A DNA stretch of 64,000 nt from CALMEC01 sp964531025 (GTDB taxonomy: Bacteria; Actinomycetota; Thermoleophilia; Miltoncostaeales; Miltoncostaeaceae). A model generated the notes under the pieces. That model made no database searches, was not told the origin of the DNA, and saw only the letters and a list, made by a program, of their open reading frames with translations. How positions within the stretch are numbered: the first letter of the stretch is position 1; every line of letters begins with the position of its first letter. This document shows positions 41,597 to 50,146 of this stretch, piece by piece. The translations under genes were made by a program, and so were the position numbers. The stretch spans positions 124,001 to 188,000 of the forward strand of contig CAZHDY010000001.1 of the NCBI GenBank assembly GCA_964531025.1, given 5' to 3'.

Positions 41597-43245
41597 GCAC
41601 CATGATCGGCATCGCGCCAAACGCCGCCTCCGACCGTGGGAACGGTCGCTACCGCCGTGAGTTCGTCCTCGCGTGCCTGCTGGCGACGGTGGCCACGATG
41701 GCGACCCCCGCTCTCCTCTCGCTCTCCGGGTACCTCCTGGCACGTGCCTCCCAGGCACCGCCGATCCTGACCCTCACCACCGCGATCGTCGGCGTCCGGC
41801 TCTTCGCCATCGTGCGGGCCGCCGGCCGGTACGGCGAACGACTCGTGTCGCACGACCTGGCGCTCCGTCTTCTGACCGGCACCCGGGTGGCCGTCTACGA
41901 GCGCATGATCGCTCGGCCGCAGGCGAGTGAGTCCACATCCCTACTCGATCGGCTGGTGGCCGACACCGAACGCCTCCAGGACCGCATCGTCCGCGTACGC
42001 GTGCCGGCCATGGCGATCGCCATCACCGCCGTCGCCGCCGTGACCATCACGTTCGTCGTCGAGTCCACCGCCGGAATCGTGCTCGCCACGGCCATGGTGG
42101 TCCACGTCGCGATCACGTGGCTCATCGAGGTGCCGTCCGGGCGACGCCGTGCACGGGAGCACGCGTCACTGCGGGAGTCGCTCACCGGAGAGCTGGTCGC
42201 GGTCCTTGACGGTGCGGCCGAGCTCACCGCCTGGGGTGCCGGCGAGGCCCGTGCCGCGCGCGCCGCCGAGCTGGGAGCCCGCGTCGACCGCCGTGTACGC
42301 CACGACGCCGCCCGGGCCAGCGCCGGTGTCGCGGTCTCGCTGGTCATCACGGGGGCCACCACCCTCGCCGTCCTCCTCATCGCCAACGCGGCCGTCGCGG
42401 ACGGACGGCTCGGCCCCAACGCCGTGCCCGCCCTCGCACTCCTGGCTTTCGGTGCGATCGAGGCGATCGGACCTCTCTCGGACGTGCTGGTCGCCCGCAA
42501 CGAGGTGGCTGTGGCACGGGAGCGGATCGCCGCGATCGTCGACGCCGAGACCACGCCGACGACGGACAAGGCCGTTCACGACGTCGCTGTCGCCCCGGTG
42601 GGGCTCTCGGCCCGCGGCATCGGCGTGCGGCTGGGTGATCGCCGTGTCCTCGCCGACGTCGACCTCGACGTGGCGCCCGGCGAGCGAGTGGCGCTCGTCG
42701 GTCCCTCCGGCGTGGGCAAGTCGGTGCTCACCCGCGTGATGATGGGACTGCAGGCCCGCGACGCCGGTACGGCGGCCATCGACGGTCGCCCCGTCGAGCG
42801 GATGGACGAGACCGAACGCGCCGAGGCCGTCAGCTGGGCGCCCCAGGATCCCTACATCTTTCCCACCTCGATCGCCGACAACGTCCGTATCTCCAACCCT
42901 GACGCCGACGACGCCGCGGTCGAGGAAGCACTCCGTGCGGTCGGCGCGGGACCGTGGATCGACCGGCTGCCCGAGGGCATCCACACCCGCGTCGGCGAGT
43001 TCGGCGCGACGTGCTCGGGAGGAGAGCGGCAGCGCATCGGCCTGGCCCGGGTGGCCCTATCGTCAGCTCCGTTCGCGGTTCTGGACGAGCCCGCGAGCCA
43101 TCTGCCACGTGGTGAGGTGCACGCCGCCATCCGGGCCGCCGTCGACGGCCACCCCGGCCGTGGGGTCCTCCTGGTGACCCACCACGACGACGAGCTGGAG
43201 CTCATGGATCGCGTCGTGACACTGGACATCCCGGAACCGAAGTGA
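41593..43245 (+). CDS. cydC: Heterodimeric ABC exporter subunit CydC
   Basis: 550 aa, partner of CydD. Membrane domain about 20-300, ATPase from about 320: Walker A GPSGVGKSVLTR, signature CSGGERQRIGLARV and Walker B FAVLDEPASHLPRGE, where the usual S/T-x-x-L-D ending is altered to SHLP. This degeneration may make one of the two ATP sites less active, as in other heterodimeric exporters. The start overlaps the cydD stop (ATGA). Last gene of the cyd operon. Confidence 0.93.
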   Translation: MSTMIGIAPNAASDRGNGRYRREFVLACLLATVATMATPALLSLSGYLLARASQAPPILTLTTAIVGVRLFAIVRAAGRYGERLVSHDLALRLLTGTRVAVYERMIARPQASESTSLLDRLVADTERLQDRIVRVRVPAMAIAITAVAAVTITFVVESTAGIVLATAMVVHVAITWLIEVPSGRRRAREHASLRESLTGELVAVLDGAAELTAWGAGEARAARAAELGARVDRRVRHDAARASAGVAVSLVITGATTLAVLLIANAAVADGRLGPNAVPALALLAFGAIEAIGPLSDVLVARNEVAVARERIAAIVDAETTPTTDKAVHDVAVAPVGLSARGIGVRLGDRRVLADVDLDVAPGERVALVGPSGVGKSVLTRVMMGLQARDAGTAAIDGRPVERMDETERAEAVSWAPQDPYIFPTSIADNVRISNPDADDAAVEEALRAVGAGPWIDRLPEGIHTRVGEFGATCSGGERQRIGLARVALSSAPFAVLDEPASHLPRGEVHAAIRAAVDGHPGRGVLLVTHHDDELELMDRVVTLDIPEPK

Positions 43246-43291
43246 CCCCGCTTTGTCACCCTGCGCCGTAGGTCCGTCGGGCCGACACCGC

Positions 43292-43297
43292 TAATCT
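43292..43297 (+). promoter_or_regulatory. -10 box (TAATCT) of the glucosaminidase-like gene
   Basis: TAATCT ends 8 nt before GTG 43306 with no Shine-Dalgarno; leaderless. Confidence 0.5.
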
Positions 43298-43305
43298 TTT
43301 CCCTC

Positions 43306-44460
43306 GTGCCGTCTCGCAACCGCCTCATCGCCGGAGCCCTCGCGCTCGGCGTCTCGCTCACGGCCGGGGGTCTCGCCCTGGCCAATCCCGACGATCCCAA
43401 GGGCTCGCTCAGCTGCGTCGGTCCCCTCGACGCGGCCGGCATCGACCGCGTCCTGACCGACGCGGGCAGCCCGCTCGCCGGACAGGGCAGCACGTTCGTG
43501 AACGCCGGGGCGTCGGTCGGCCTCGACCCCCGCGCTCTGGTCGCGATCTCCGGCCACGAGACCATCTTCATGACTTACGGGCCGGCGGCACGGATCAACA
43601 ATCCCTTCGGCATCGGACCCGGTCGTGTCTACCCCGACCCAGGCGCGTCCATCACGGCCGCCGCCAAGCTCCTCTCGACGAGCTACGTCGGTGAGGGTCG
43701 CACCACGCTTGCCGCCATCAGCAGTAAGTACGCGCCGGTGGGTGCCTCCAACGACCCCTCGAACCTGAACACCAACTGGGTGGGTGGCGTCGGCACGCTG
43801 TACGCGCGCCTGGGCGGCGATCCCGACAAGCCGATCACGCTGAACGCACAGCCCGCGACGTGTGGTGGATCCGCGGCAACCCCCTCTCCCGTGACCGACG
43901 CGGCCGCCGAACAGGATGGCTCGGCCGAATCTCCTCAGGGCACACCTGCCGCGGCAGAGGAGCCCGGCTCCGACCTGCGGGTCTGGGACGGCACCGTCCC
44001 CGAGATCGCGTCGCCCAGCATGGAGCACGGCGCCGATCCCTTCACCGGTGAGGCCGCCACAGTCGACGGGTTCGTGTTCCCGGTCGCGGGAAGCACGAAA
44101 GCCCGTGTGCGTGACGATTTTGCAAAGCCGGGCACCGTCGGCTGCTACGAGCGCATGATCCGGTGCACCGTGACCGTCACTGCGGCTCGCGGCGACGCCG
44201 TGGTCGCGGTCGCATCCGGGGGGCTCACCGCCGCCACGCAGGACGAGCACAAGGCCGGCATCGGTTTCTGGCTCACCACCCGCTCGGGCGACCGGTTCGG
44301 TTACGGGCTGCTCGACACCTACGCGGACGGGATCACCGAGGGTGCCTCGGTGACGGCGGGCCAGCCCATCGGGACCGCGGCCGGCCCCGTCGTGATCGCA
44401 TGGGAACGCGCCGGACATCGCATCAACGCGGCCCCGCTCCTGCGCACCACGCTGAGCTGA
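43306..44460 (+). CDS. Secreted peptidoglycan hydrolase-like protein (glucosaminidase + degenerate M23-like domain)
   Basis: 384 aa. Signal peptide about 1-27. An N-terminal domain (about 35-185) with GLDPRALVAISGHETIFMTYGPAARINNPFGIGPG and ITAAAKLLSTSYVGEG and TNWVGGVGTLYARL resembles GH73/lysozyme-type glucosaminidases, with the glutamate of GHETIF as the likely acid. An acidic Ala/Pro/Glu linker (about 190-245) leads to a C-terminal domain (about 260-384) that follows the M23 pattern (FVFPVAGSTKARVRDDFAKPG, GDAVVAVASGG, VTAGQPIGTAAG) but lacks the HxH and HxxxD zinc ligands, so it is probably a non-catalytic wall-binding copy. Confidence 0.75.
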   Translation: MPSRNRLIAGALALGVSLTAGGLALANPDDPKGSLSCVGPLDAAGIDRVLTDAGSPLAGQGSTFVNAGASVGLDPRALVAISGHETIFMTYGPAARINNPFGIGPGRVYPDPGASITAAAKLLSTSYVGEGRTTLAAISSKYAPVGASNDPSNLNTNWVGGVGTLYARLGGDPDKPITLNAQPATCGGSAATPSPVTDAAAEQDGSAESPQGTPAAAEEPGSDLRVWDGTVPEIASPSMEHGADPFTGEAATVDGFVFPVAGSTKARVRDDFAKPGTVGCYERMIRCTVTVTAARGDAVVAVASGGLTAATQDEHKAGIGFWLTTRSGDRFGYGLLDTYADGITEGASVTAGQPIGTAAGPVVIAWERAGHRINAAPLLRTTLS

Positions 44461-44871
44461 CCCTCACCACCTCCGTCCTTCGGAACACATGGTGATCGCG
44501 CCGTCGTCGACTGGGCACGTCCCCTGAAAACGACTTCCACAGTAACCGTGGCCGAGTCCCCTCGACGTCCGCGGTCCGGTTCCTCTCGACCGGCAACGCT
44601 CAGCGACCGTACTCGTCTTTCGTCCAGTGGTCTTCCCGACTTTCGTCCAGTTGTCGAGAACCCGCGACGGCCGTAATTTTCGTGTCGGTCTTATGACCAG
44701 TGGGCCTCAAGCGGACGTACCGGGTGCGGGATCCGCCTCCCCAGGATGACGGGAGGAACACGAGCATGACTCTCCGGCCATTGCCTCGGGTTTGTACGTC
44801 CGCCGGCCCCGCCCACACGGGCTGACCGCGGTCGCTACCCTCTCGCAAGACATCTGCGAAGGGGGAATTCC
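44461..44871 (+). promoter_or_regulatory. 411-nt intergenic region with direct and inverted repeats upstream of the quinone oxidoreductase
   Basis: No convincing gene. Two 16-bp direct repeats, CTTTCGTCCAGTGGTC (44617-44632) and CTTTCGTCCAGTTGTC (44640-44655), lie 23 nt apart, as for a regulator binding two helical turns apart. Downstream, GCGGACGTAC (44711-44720) pairs perfectly with GTACGTCCGC (44794-44803), enclosing a CCTCCC/GGGAGG hairpin (44736-44756). TCGCA/TGCGA and GAAGGGGG precede the next ATG. The layout looks like an operator followed by a structured leader. Confidence 0.5.
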
Positions 44872-45867
44872 ATGCAGGCCATTCAGCTCACCGAGACCGG
44901 CGGACCCGAGGTCCTGGCCGTCCGCGACGTCCCCGATCCCGTGGCGGGACCCGGTGAGGTCGTGATCGAGTTGAAGGCGTCGGCGCTCAACCGGCGCGAC
45001 ATCTTCCTGAGGAAGGGCATCGCCCCCTCCCCGCTTCCGGTGATCCCCGGCTCGGACGGTGCCGGTGTCATCCGCACGCTCGGTGAGGGCGTATCCGGAG
45101 TCGCCGAGGGTGACGAGGTCATCATCCTTCCGTCGCTCGGCTGGGGTGACAGTGAGGCGGCGCCCGCCCCGGGATTCCGGATCCTCGGTGGTCCGGATGA
45201 CGGTACCTACGCCGAGCTCATCTCGATCCCCGGCGAGAACGTCTATCCGAAGCCCGCGCGCCTGTCCTGGGAGGAGGCGGCCGCACTGCCGCTGGCCGGT
45301 CTCACGGCGTGGCGCGCCCTCATGAGCCGCTGTCACCTGGAAGCCGGTGAGACGGTCCTCATCCTGGGTATCGGCGGCGGTGTGGCCACGTTCGCCCTGC
45401 ACCTGGCGAAGGCCGCCGGCGCACGCGTCGTCGTGACGTCATCCAGTGACGAGAAGCTCGAGCGTGCGAAGGAACTCGGCGCGGACATCGGCGTCAACTA
45501 CACCTCCGACGACTGGGTGGGCCAGGTGAAGGAGCTCACCGGCGGCGTGGATGTCGCCATCGACTCCGTCGGGTCCACCTGGGCCGACACCGTGAACTGC
45601 CTGGCCCCCGGCGGACGCATGGCCGTCTTCGGCGGTACCGGCGGCGGGAAGGTCGAGCTCATGGTCCGGCCCGTCACGGCCCCGCAGATCAGCATCCTGG
45701 GCACGACGATGGGAAGCCCCCGTGACTTCGCCGGCCTGCTCGCCGCCGTCGACGCCTCCACGTGGGTCCCGGTGATCGACAGCGTGCGTCCACTCGCCGA
45801 GGCGGTCGACGCGCACACCCGTGAGGAGGACTCCTCTCACTTCGGGAAGCTGGTGCTCGTTCCATGA
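44872..45867 (+). CDS. Medium-chain dehydrogenase/quinone oxidoreductase family protein
   Basis: 331 aa, GroES-like N-terminal domain and Rossmann domain. SDGAGVIRTLGEGVSGVAEGDEVI and EEAAALPLAGLTAWRALM are conserved MDR blocks, and VLILGIGGGVATFALHLAKAAGARVVVTSSSDEK is the NADPH-binding fold with GxGxxA. The catalytic zinc ligands of alcohol dehydrogenases are not evident (no GHE), pointing to the quinone-reductase/zinc-independent branch. GAAGGGGG 7 nt before the ATG. Overlaps the M42 peptidase start by 4 nt. Confidence 0.87.
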   Translation: MQAIQLTETGGPEVLAVRDVPDPVAGPGEVVIELKASALNRRDIFLRKGIAPSPLPVIPGSDGAGVIRTLGEGVSGVAEGDEVIILPSLGWGDSEAAPAPGFRILGGPDDGTYAELISIPGENVYPKPARLSWEEAAALPLAGLTAWRALMSRCHLEAGETVLILGIGGGVATFALHLAKAAGARVVVTSSSDEKLERAKELGADIGVNYTSDDWVGQVKELTGGVDVAIDSVGSTWADTVNCLAPGGRMAVFGGTGGGKVELMVRPVTAPQISILGTTMGSPRDFAGLLAAVDASTWVPVIDSVRPLAEAVDAHTREEDSSHFGKLVLVP

Positions 45868-46892
45868 GACGGCTGCTGCTCGCCTCCCTCTGCGAGACGG
45901 CCGGGACGTCGGGGTGGGAGGACCGCATCCGTGCCATCGTCCGTCCTGAGCTCGAGGCCACGTGCGACCGCGTCGAGTCGGATCCCCTGGGCGGCCTCGT
46001 CGGCCGGCGTGACGGATCGGGCCCCACGCTCATGTTCGCGGCGCACATGGACGAGATCGGCCTCATGGTCACCCACATCGACGAGCGCGGGTACATCCGC
46101 TTCGTCCCCACCGGCGGCTGGGACGCCCGTACCCTGGTGGGCCAGCGCGTCACGGTGCACGGACGGACGGACATCCTCGGTGTCGTCGGTTCGACACCGG
46201 TACACCTCCTGGACGAGGCCGCCCGCCAGCGTGCCCCGAAGATCGACGAGCTCGCCGTCGACACGGGTCGCTCCGCCGACGAGGTGCGCGAGATCGTGCG
46301 CCAGGGCGACCGCATCACCCGCGCGCGGCAGCTGCGCCCCCTCGGTGACCTGCTCACCGGAAAGAGCCTCGACAACCGCGTCGGGGTCTTCGTGATGCTG
46401 GAGGCCCTCCACATGGCGCGGACGGGCACCTGCGCCCTCGCCGCCGCCGCGACGACGCAGGAGGAGGTCGGACTGCGTGGCGCCCGTGTGGCGACCGCCC
46501 GCGTGGACCCGGACATCGGCGTCGCCATCGACACCTGCCCGGCCGACGACGGCCCCGGCACGCCCTCCTCCGGCCGATCCACCCGCCTGGGCCGGGGCGT
46601 GGGCATCCGTCTCATGGACGCGAGCGCCATCGCATCGAAGGCCCTCGTCGACCTCATGGTCGACATCTGTGAGGAGCGGGACATCCCGTACCAGTTCCAC
46701 GTGGCGAACACCGGCGGCACGGACACGCAGGCCCTCCAGCTCTCGGGAACCGGCTCCCTGGCCGGATGTGTCTCGATCCCGACGCGGTACATCCACACCA
46801 GCGTCGAGTCATGTCATCCCGACGATATTCTCGCGGCAATACGCCTCGTGGCGGCGCTCATCGAGCGTGGCCACGAGCTGGAGGCGGTCTGA
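45864..46892 (+). CDS. M42-family metallo-aminopeptidase (FrvX/CelM-like)
   Basis: 342 aa, cytoplasmic dizinc peptidase. Ligands and catalytic residues are seen in FAAHMDEIGLMV (His), LTGKSLDNRVG (bridging Asp), TTQEEVGLRGA (catalytic Glu then metal Glu), GVAIDTCPADD (Asp) and RYIHTSVESCHPDD (His). A beta-barrel insertion (about 65-165, VPTGGWDARTLVGQRVTVHG) is typical. Coupled to the upstream oxidoreductase through an ATGA overlap. Confidence 0.92.
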   Translation: MRRLLLASLCETAGTSGWEDRIRAIVRPELEATCDRVESDPLGGLVGRRDGSGPTLMFAAHMDEIGLMVTHIDERGYIRFVPTGGWDARTLVGQRVTVHGRTDILGVVGSTPVHLLDEAARQRAPKIDELAVDTGRSADEVREIVRQGDRITRARQLRPLGDLLTGKSLDNRVGVFVMLEALHMARTGTCALAAAATTQEEVGLRGARVATARVDPDIGVAIDTCPADDGPGTPSSGRSTRLGRGVGIRLMDASAIASKALVDLMVDICEERDIPYQFHVANTGGTDTQALQLSGTGSLAGCVSIPTRYIHTSVESCHPDDILAAIRLVAALIERGHELEAV

Positions 46893-46896
46893 CGCC

Positions 46897-48531
46897 TCAC
46901 CTCAGGGTGACGCGGACCGCGTCCTCCCACTGGTCGAACTCCCCTCTCCGCACGGACACCGTCAGATCCCAGTCGCCGGAGCCCATCAGGGGCATGGACG
47001 CCGCCACGTAGGTGCCCGGCTGGGTTCGCGGCGCGGGAGCCCGGATGGGGCCGAGACCGCGCTCCCGGTTCGTCGCGGCCACGCGTACCTCATCCACGTC
47101 GACCGAACGGCCGTCACGCATCAGCAGGATCGTGACCGTGTTCGGACCCGCAGCCACGGGGACCACGGTGACACGGGCGTCGAGATCGTCGAGATGCATG
47201 GTCGCGGTGTGCTGCGACTCCCCGAGGCGTACCGCGACCCGTGCCGGGGGTTGCGCGATCAGCTGGGTCGTCACGCCCACCGCGACGAGCATGAGCCCGA
47301 GCTCGACGACGATCGCGCGGCCGATGAGCGCGCCCGGATCGTGACCACGACGCACACGACGACGTGACACGACGGCCAGCCCCACAAGCCCGCCGACGAT
47401 CAGGATCTTGACCAGGATCAGCCGGCCGTAGGAGGTCGACCACAGGTGTGAGACGCCACCCAGTTCGATCAGACCGCTCACGGCTCCGCTCAGGATGAGC
47501 GCGGCGACCGCGACGAGGGCAATGCCGGAGAAGACGGTCAGCGCGTTCCTGGCGAGGATCGACCGATCGCGCCGCGCAAGCAGGATCGCCAGGCACGTCA
47601 TGGCGAGACCCCCGGCCCAGGTCGATGCCGCCATCACGTGGACCCCGTCGACCAGGACCGCCGTCACCCCACGGACTCCGGCATGTCCGGCGGCACCGTG
47701 GGTGAACGACAACAGGACGGCAGCGACCACGCTGCCGACGGCGGCCGGCCGCGCGCGCGTACGAGCGACGAGGAGGGCGAACAGCAGTACGAGCAGCGCC
47801 GACGCCATCTCGGCGCTGCGTGCCCTGCCGTACTGGCTCGACAGCACCGCCTTCAGGAGTTCCCCGTCCAACGCGCCCGCCACGGATGTTCCCGATCCCT
47901 TGGCCGCCTGAACGACGACGCTCCAGGCGCCCACCAGCGCCAGGACGCCGGCGGCGTAGGCCACGACGGTCCAGATGCCTCGCTCCACACCGGACGATCT
48001 GCCGCGGATGACGGCGACGCCGGTGACGACGCCACCGATCACGACGAGCGTGAGCACCAGGTTCAGAAAGCGCGTGACGGTGTCGGTCGCCTCGATCGCG
48101 CGCGACGGCTCACCGCTCCCCACGTCGCCGATCACCCCGGCGGGATTCGCCCCGCGCAGGCCGACGTGGAAAACGAAGTACCCGTTGATGGCATGCCCGT
48201 CCACCGACACGGACCGCCATACGACGGTGAAGGTCCCTCGTGACAGCGCGTCCGGTACCGGGACGACGACCTCCCGATCGTTCTCGACGGCGAGCCGCCC
48301 CAACGAGACCCTCTGCGCCTCACCGTCGAACACCGTGACCGACGCGAGTGCGCGCTCCACCGGCTCGTCGAACCGCAGTCGGATCGCGGCCGGAGACTCC
48401 GCGATCACCTGGTCGTTCGCCGGGCTGGTCCCGAGGAGGTTGGCGTGTCCCTCGGCTTGCGGAGTCATCGCCCCGGCGGTCAGCAGGAGCCCGAGCACCA
48501 GGAGGAGCGCGCGGAACACGCGGATGGTCAC
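46897..48531 (-). CDS. CopC-CopD fusion protein (copper uptake/resistance)
   Basis: 544 aa. Signal peptide about 1-28 (VTIRVFRALLLVLGLLLTAGA). The CopC domain (about 29-130) has the N-terminal copper-binding His (EGHANLLGTSPAND) and VDGHAINGYFVFHVG. Then come about eight CopD helices (about 155-430; DGVHVMAASTWAGGLAMTCLAILL, STSYGRLILVKILIVGGLVGLAVVSRRRVRRG) and an extracytoplasmic C-terminal Ig-like domain (about 440-540). GTG start overlaps the rhomboid stop. A second CopD-type protein lies at 26.5 kb. Confidence 0.88.
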   Translation of the reverse strand: MTIRVFRALLLVLGLLLTAGAMTPQAEGHANLLGTSPANDQVIAESPAAIRLRFDEPVERALASVTVFDGEAQRVSLGRLAVENDREVVVPVPDALSRGTFTVVWRSVSVDGHAINGYFVFHVGLRGANPAGVIGDVGSGEPSRAIEATDTVTRFLNLVLTLVVIGGVVTGVAVIRGRSSGVERGIWTVVAYAAGVLALVGAWSVVVQAAKGSGTSVAGALDGELLKAVLSSQYGRARSAEMASALLVLLFALLVARTRARPAAVGSVVAAVLLSFTHGAAGHAGVRGVTAVLVDGVHVMAASTWAGGLAMTCLAILLARRDRSILARNALTVFSGIALVAVAALILSGAVSGLIELGGVSHLWSTSYGRLILVKILIVGGLVGLAVVSRRRVRRGHDPGALIGRAIVVELGLMLVAVGVTTQLIAQPPARVAVRLGESQHTATMHLDDLDARVTVVPVAAGPNTVTILLMRDGRSVDVDEVRVAATNRERGLGPIRAPAPRTQPGTYVAASMPLMGSGDWDLTVSVRRGEFDQWEDAVRVTLR

Positions 48532-49427
48532 GGAAGAAGGCCGGTGAGCACCATGGCCGCTGATGTGTCGCCGAAGAGCGTCGCGTGCGACGCGGCGATG
48601 CCGACGGCGAATCCGATGACCACGAGGACGATGGCACCCGCCACGGCGCTCGCGCGGATCCTCGGAGCCTGCAGCGTCCCGCCGCCGAGAGCCAGGAGGA
48701 CGAGCACGGCCACACCGCCACTGGCCAGGCCGCCGACATGGCCGCCGACCGAGATCCCCGGCACGGTGAAGGTCATCACCAGGTTCAGGACCAGAAAGAG
48801 CCCCAGATCCGGCGACACGGAACCCTGCAGGCGCCACTGCAGGATGACCAGAGCCGCGAACAGGCCGAATACCCCACCCGATGCGCCGACCGTCGGGACC
48901 AGGGGATCCGCGATCAGCGCACCGGCCGATCCCCACACCACGGACACGAGGTAGATGAGCCCGAACCGAATCGATCCGATGGACGTCTCCAGGATCGTTC
49001 CGAGCTGCCACAACACGAACATGTTGAGGACGATGTGCAGGATGCTTCCGTGGAGGAACGCGCCGGTGATGATCCGGTACCACTCACCGTCCGACACCCA
49101 GGGGCCGTAGATCCAGCCCCATTCCGTCACACCGCCCCGGAGGCCACCTGCGCCCGGGGTCCGTGTTACCTCCTGAAGGATGAACATGACCACGTTGGCG
49201 ACGATCAGCGCCATGGTGAACGCGTTCGCGCGTCGTGGCGTGAGCCTCTGGGCCACGGCCCGCATCCCGCGGGGCGCGCCGGCACACTCGCGACAACGCA
49301 TGCCCACCGGGGTCTCGACGGCGCAATTGACGCACATCGGGCGATCGCACCGGCCACAGCTCAGCATGGTGAGCCGGTCCGGGTGCCACGCGCACGGCCG
49401 CTCGTCGGGATTCTGATCTGTGGGCAT
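48528..49427 (-). CDS. Rhomboid-family intramembrane serine protease with N-terminal zinc finger
   Basis: 299 aa. An N-terminal B-box-like finger (CAWHPDR, LSCGRCDRPMCVNCAVETPVGMRCRECA, about 12-48) precedes six helices. The catalytic Ser is in TVGASGGVFGLFAAL and the His in VGGHVGGLASG, with HIVLNMFVLWQLG giving the oxyanion Asn. Cleaves membrane proteins; its substrates are unknown. Upstream partner of CopCD with a 4-nt overlap. Confidence 0.93.
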   Translation of the reverse strand: MPTDQNPDERPCAWHPDRLTMLSCGRCDRPMCVNCAVETPVGMRCRECAGAPRGMRAVAQRLTPRRANAFTMALIVANVVMFILQEVTRTPGAGGLRGGVTEWGWIYGPWVSDGEWYRIITGAFLHGSILHIVLNMFVLWQLGTILETSIGSIRFGLIYLVSVVWGSAGALIADPLVPTVGASGGVFGLFAALVILQWRLQGSVSPDLGLFLVLNLVMTFTVPGISVGGHVGGLASGGVAVLVLLALGGGTLQAPRIRASAVAGAIVLVVIGFAVGIAASHATLFGDTSAAMVLTGLLP

Positions 49428-49601
49428 CGTCACTCCGCGACAGGCTAGCGACTGGGTGATACGCAGACCGGACCCCTGCCACGGGTCGTCCCCCCTGAAC
49501 GAACGTCGGGCCCATAGGCTGCGCGCACCGCCCTGCGGCCCGATCGACGAATGGCACCACCGTCGCAGAGAGAGCACCGGCAACCCGACAGGAGAAACGA
49601 C

Positions 49602-50126
49602 ATGCGCACCCTGGCCACCCGATGCGAACGCCCTTTCGGCCTCGCGTCCGTCGTCTTCAGCGGTGCCGTCTTCGGTTTCTTCTTCGCATGGGTGTGCTCG
49701 ACCATGTGGGGACTGGACAACGCCGATCCCCGCGTGGCGATCGAGGCCATGCAGGCGATCAACGACGCCGTCCAGAACGGGCTGTTCTTCAGCGCCTTCT
49801 TCCTGACCCCGATCCTGCTCCTGGCCTGGGTAGGTGCGCTCGCCGTTCTCGGACGCCGGCGCGCCGTCATCCTGGCGGCGGCTGCGACTGTCGTCTACGT
49901 GCTGGGCGTTGTGGTCGTCACCGGAGCCCTGAACGTCCCGTTGAACGACGACCTGGCAGAAGCGGTGGTATCCGCCGACCGCGCGGATGCCGAGCGCGTA
50001 TGGGACGACTACTCCGGCCCCTGGCAGACACGCAACGCGATCCGCGCGGTCGCGGGCGGTGTCGTGCTCGCCCTAGCCGCCCTGGCCTTTTCCGCCGGGC
50101 GCCGCCGGGTTCCCGACGAGGGGTGA
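49602..50126 (+). CDS. DUF1772-family membrane protein
   Basis: 174 aa, four hydrophobic helices. NDAVQNGLFFSAFFLTP, NVPLNDDL and the late WDDYSGPWQTRNAIRAVAGG (W-x2-YS-x2-W-x2-N-x-R) are the family's features; some fungal members are anthrone oxygenases, but the role in bacteria is unclear. ATG 49602 has AGGAGA 6 nt upstream. Monocistronic, convergent with the following ABC genes. Confidence 0.75.
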   Translation: MRTLATRCERPFGLASVVFSGAVFGFFFAWVCSTMWGLDNADPRVAIEAMQAINDAVQNGLFFSAFFLTPILLLAWVGALAVLGRRRAVILAAAATVVYVLGVVVVTGALNVPLNDDLAEAVVSADRADAERVWDDYSGPWQTRNAIRAVAGGVVLALAALAFSAGRRRVPDEG

Positions 50127-50146
50127 GTCCGAGACGACCCCACCCC

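Noticed and set aside
39908..43245. Type I secretion or drug ABC exporter instead of CydDC
   Set aside because: Position directly after cydAB with coupled start-stop overlaps and two half-transporters of about 550-560 aa identify CydD and CydC.
44711..44803. Known riboswitch class (TPP, glycine, THF, c-di-GMP-I, SAM) for the hairpin region
   Set aside because: Core motifs of these classes that I checked by eye are absent; kept only as an unclassified structured candidate.
44600..44848. 82-codon minus-strand ORF in the region upstream of the quinone oxidoreductase
   Set aside because: No ribosome-binding site, no homology, and it runs through the direct repeats and the hairpins, which explain the sequence better.
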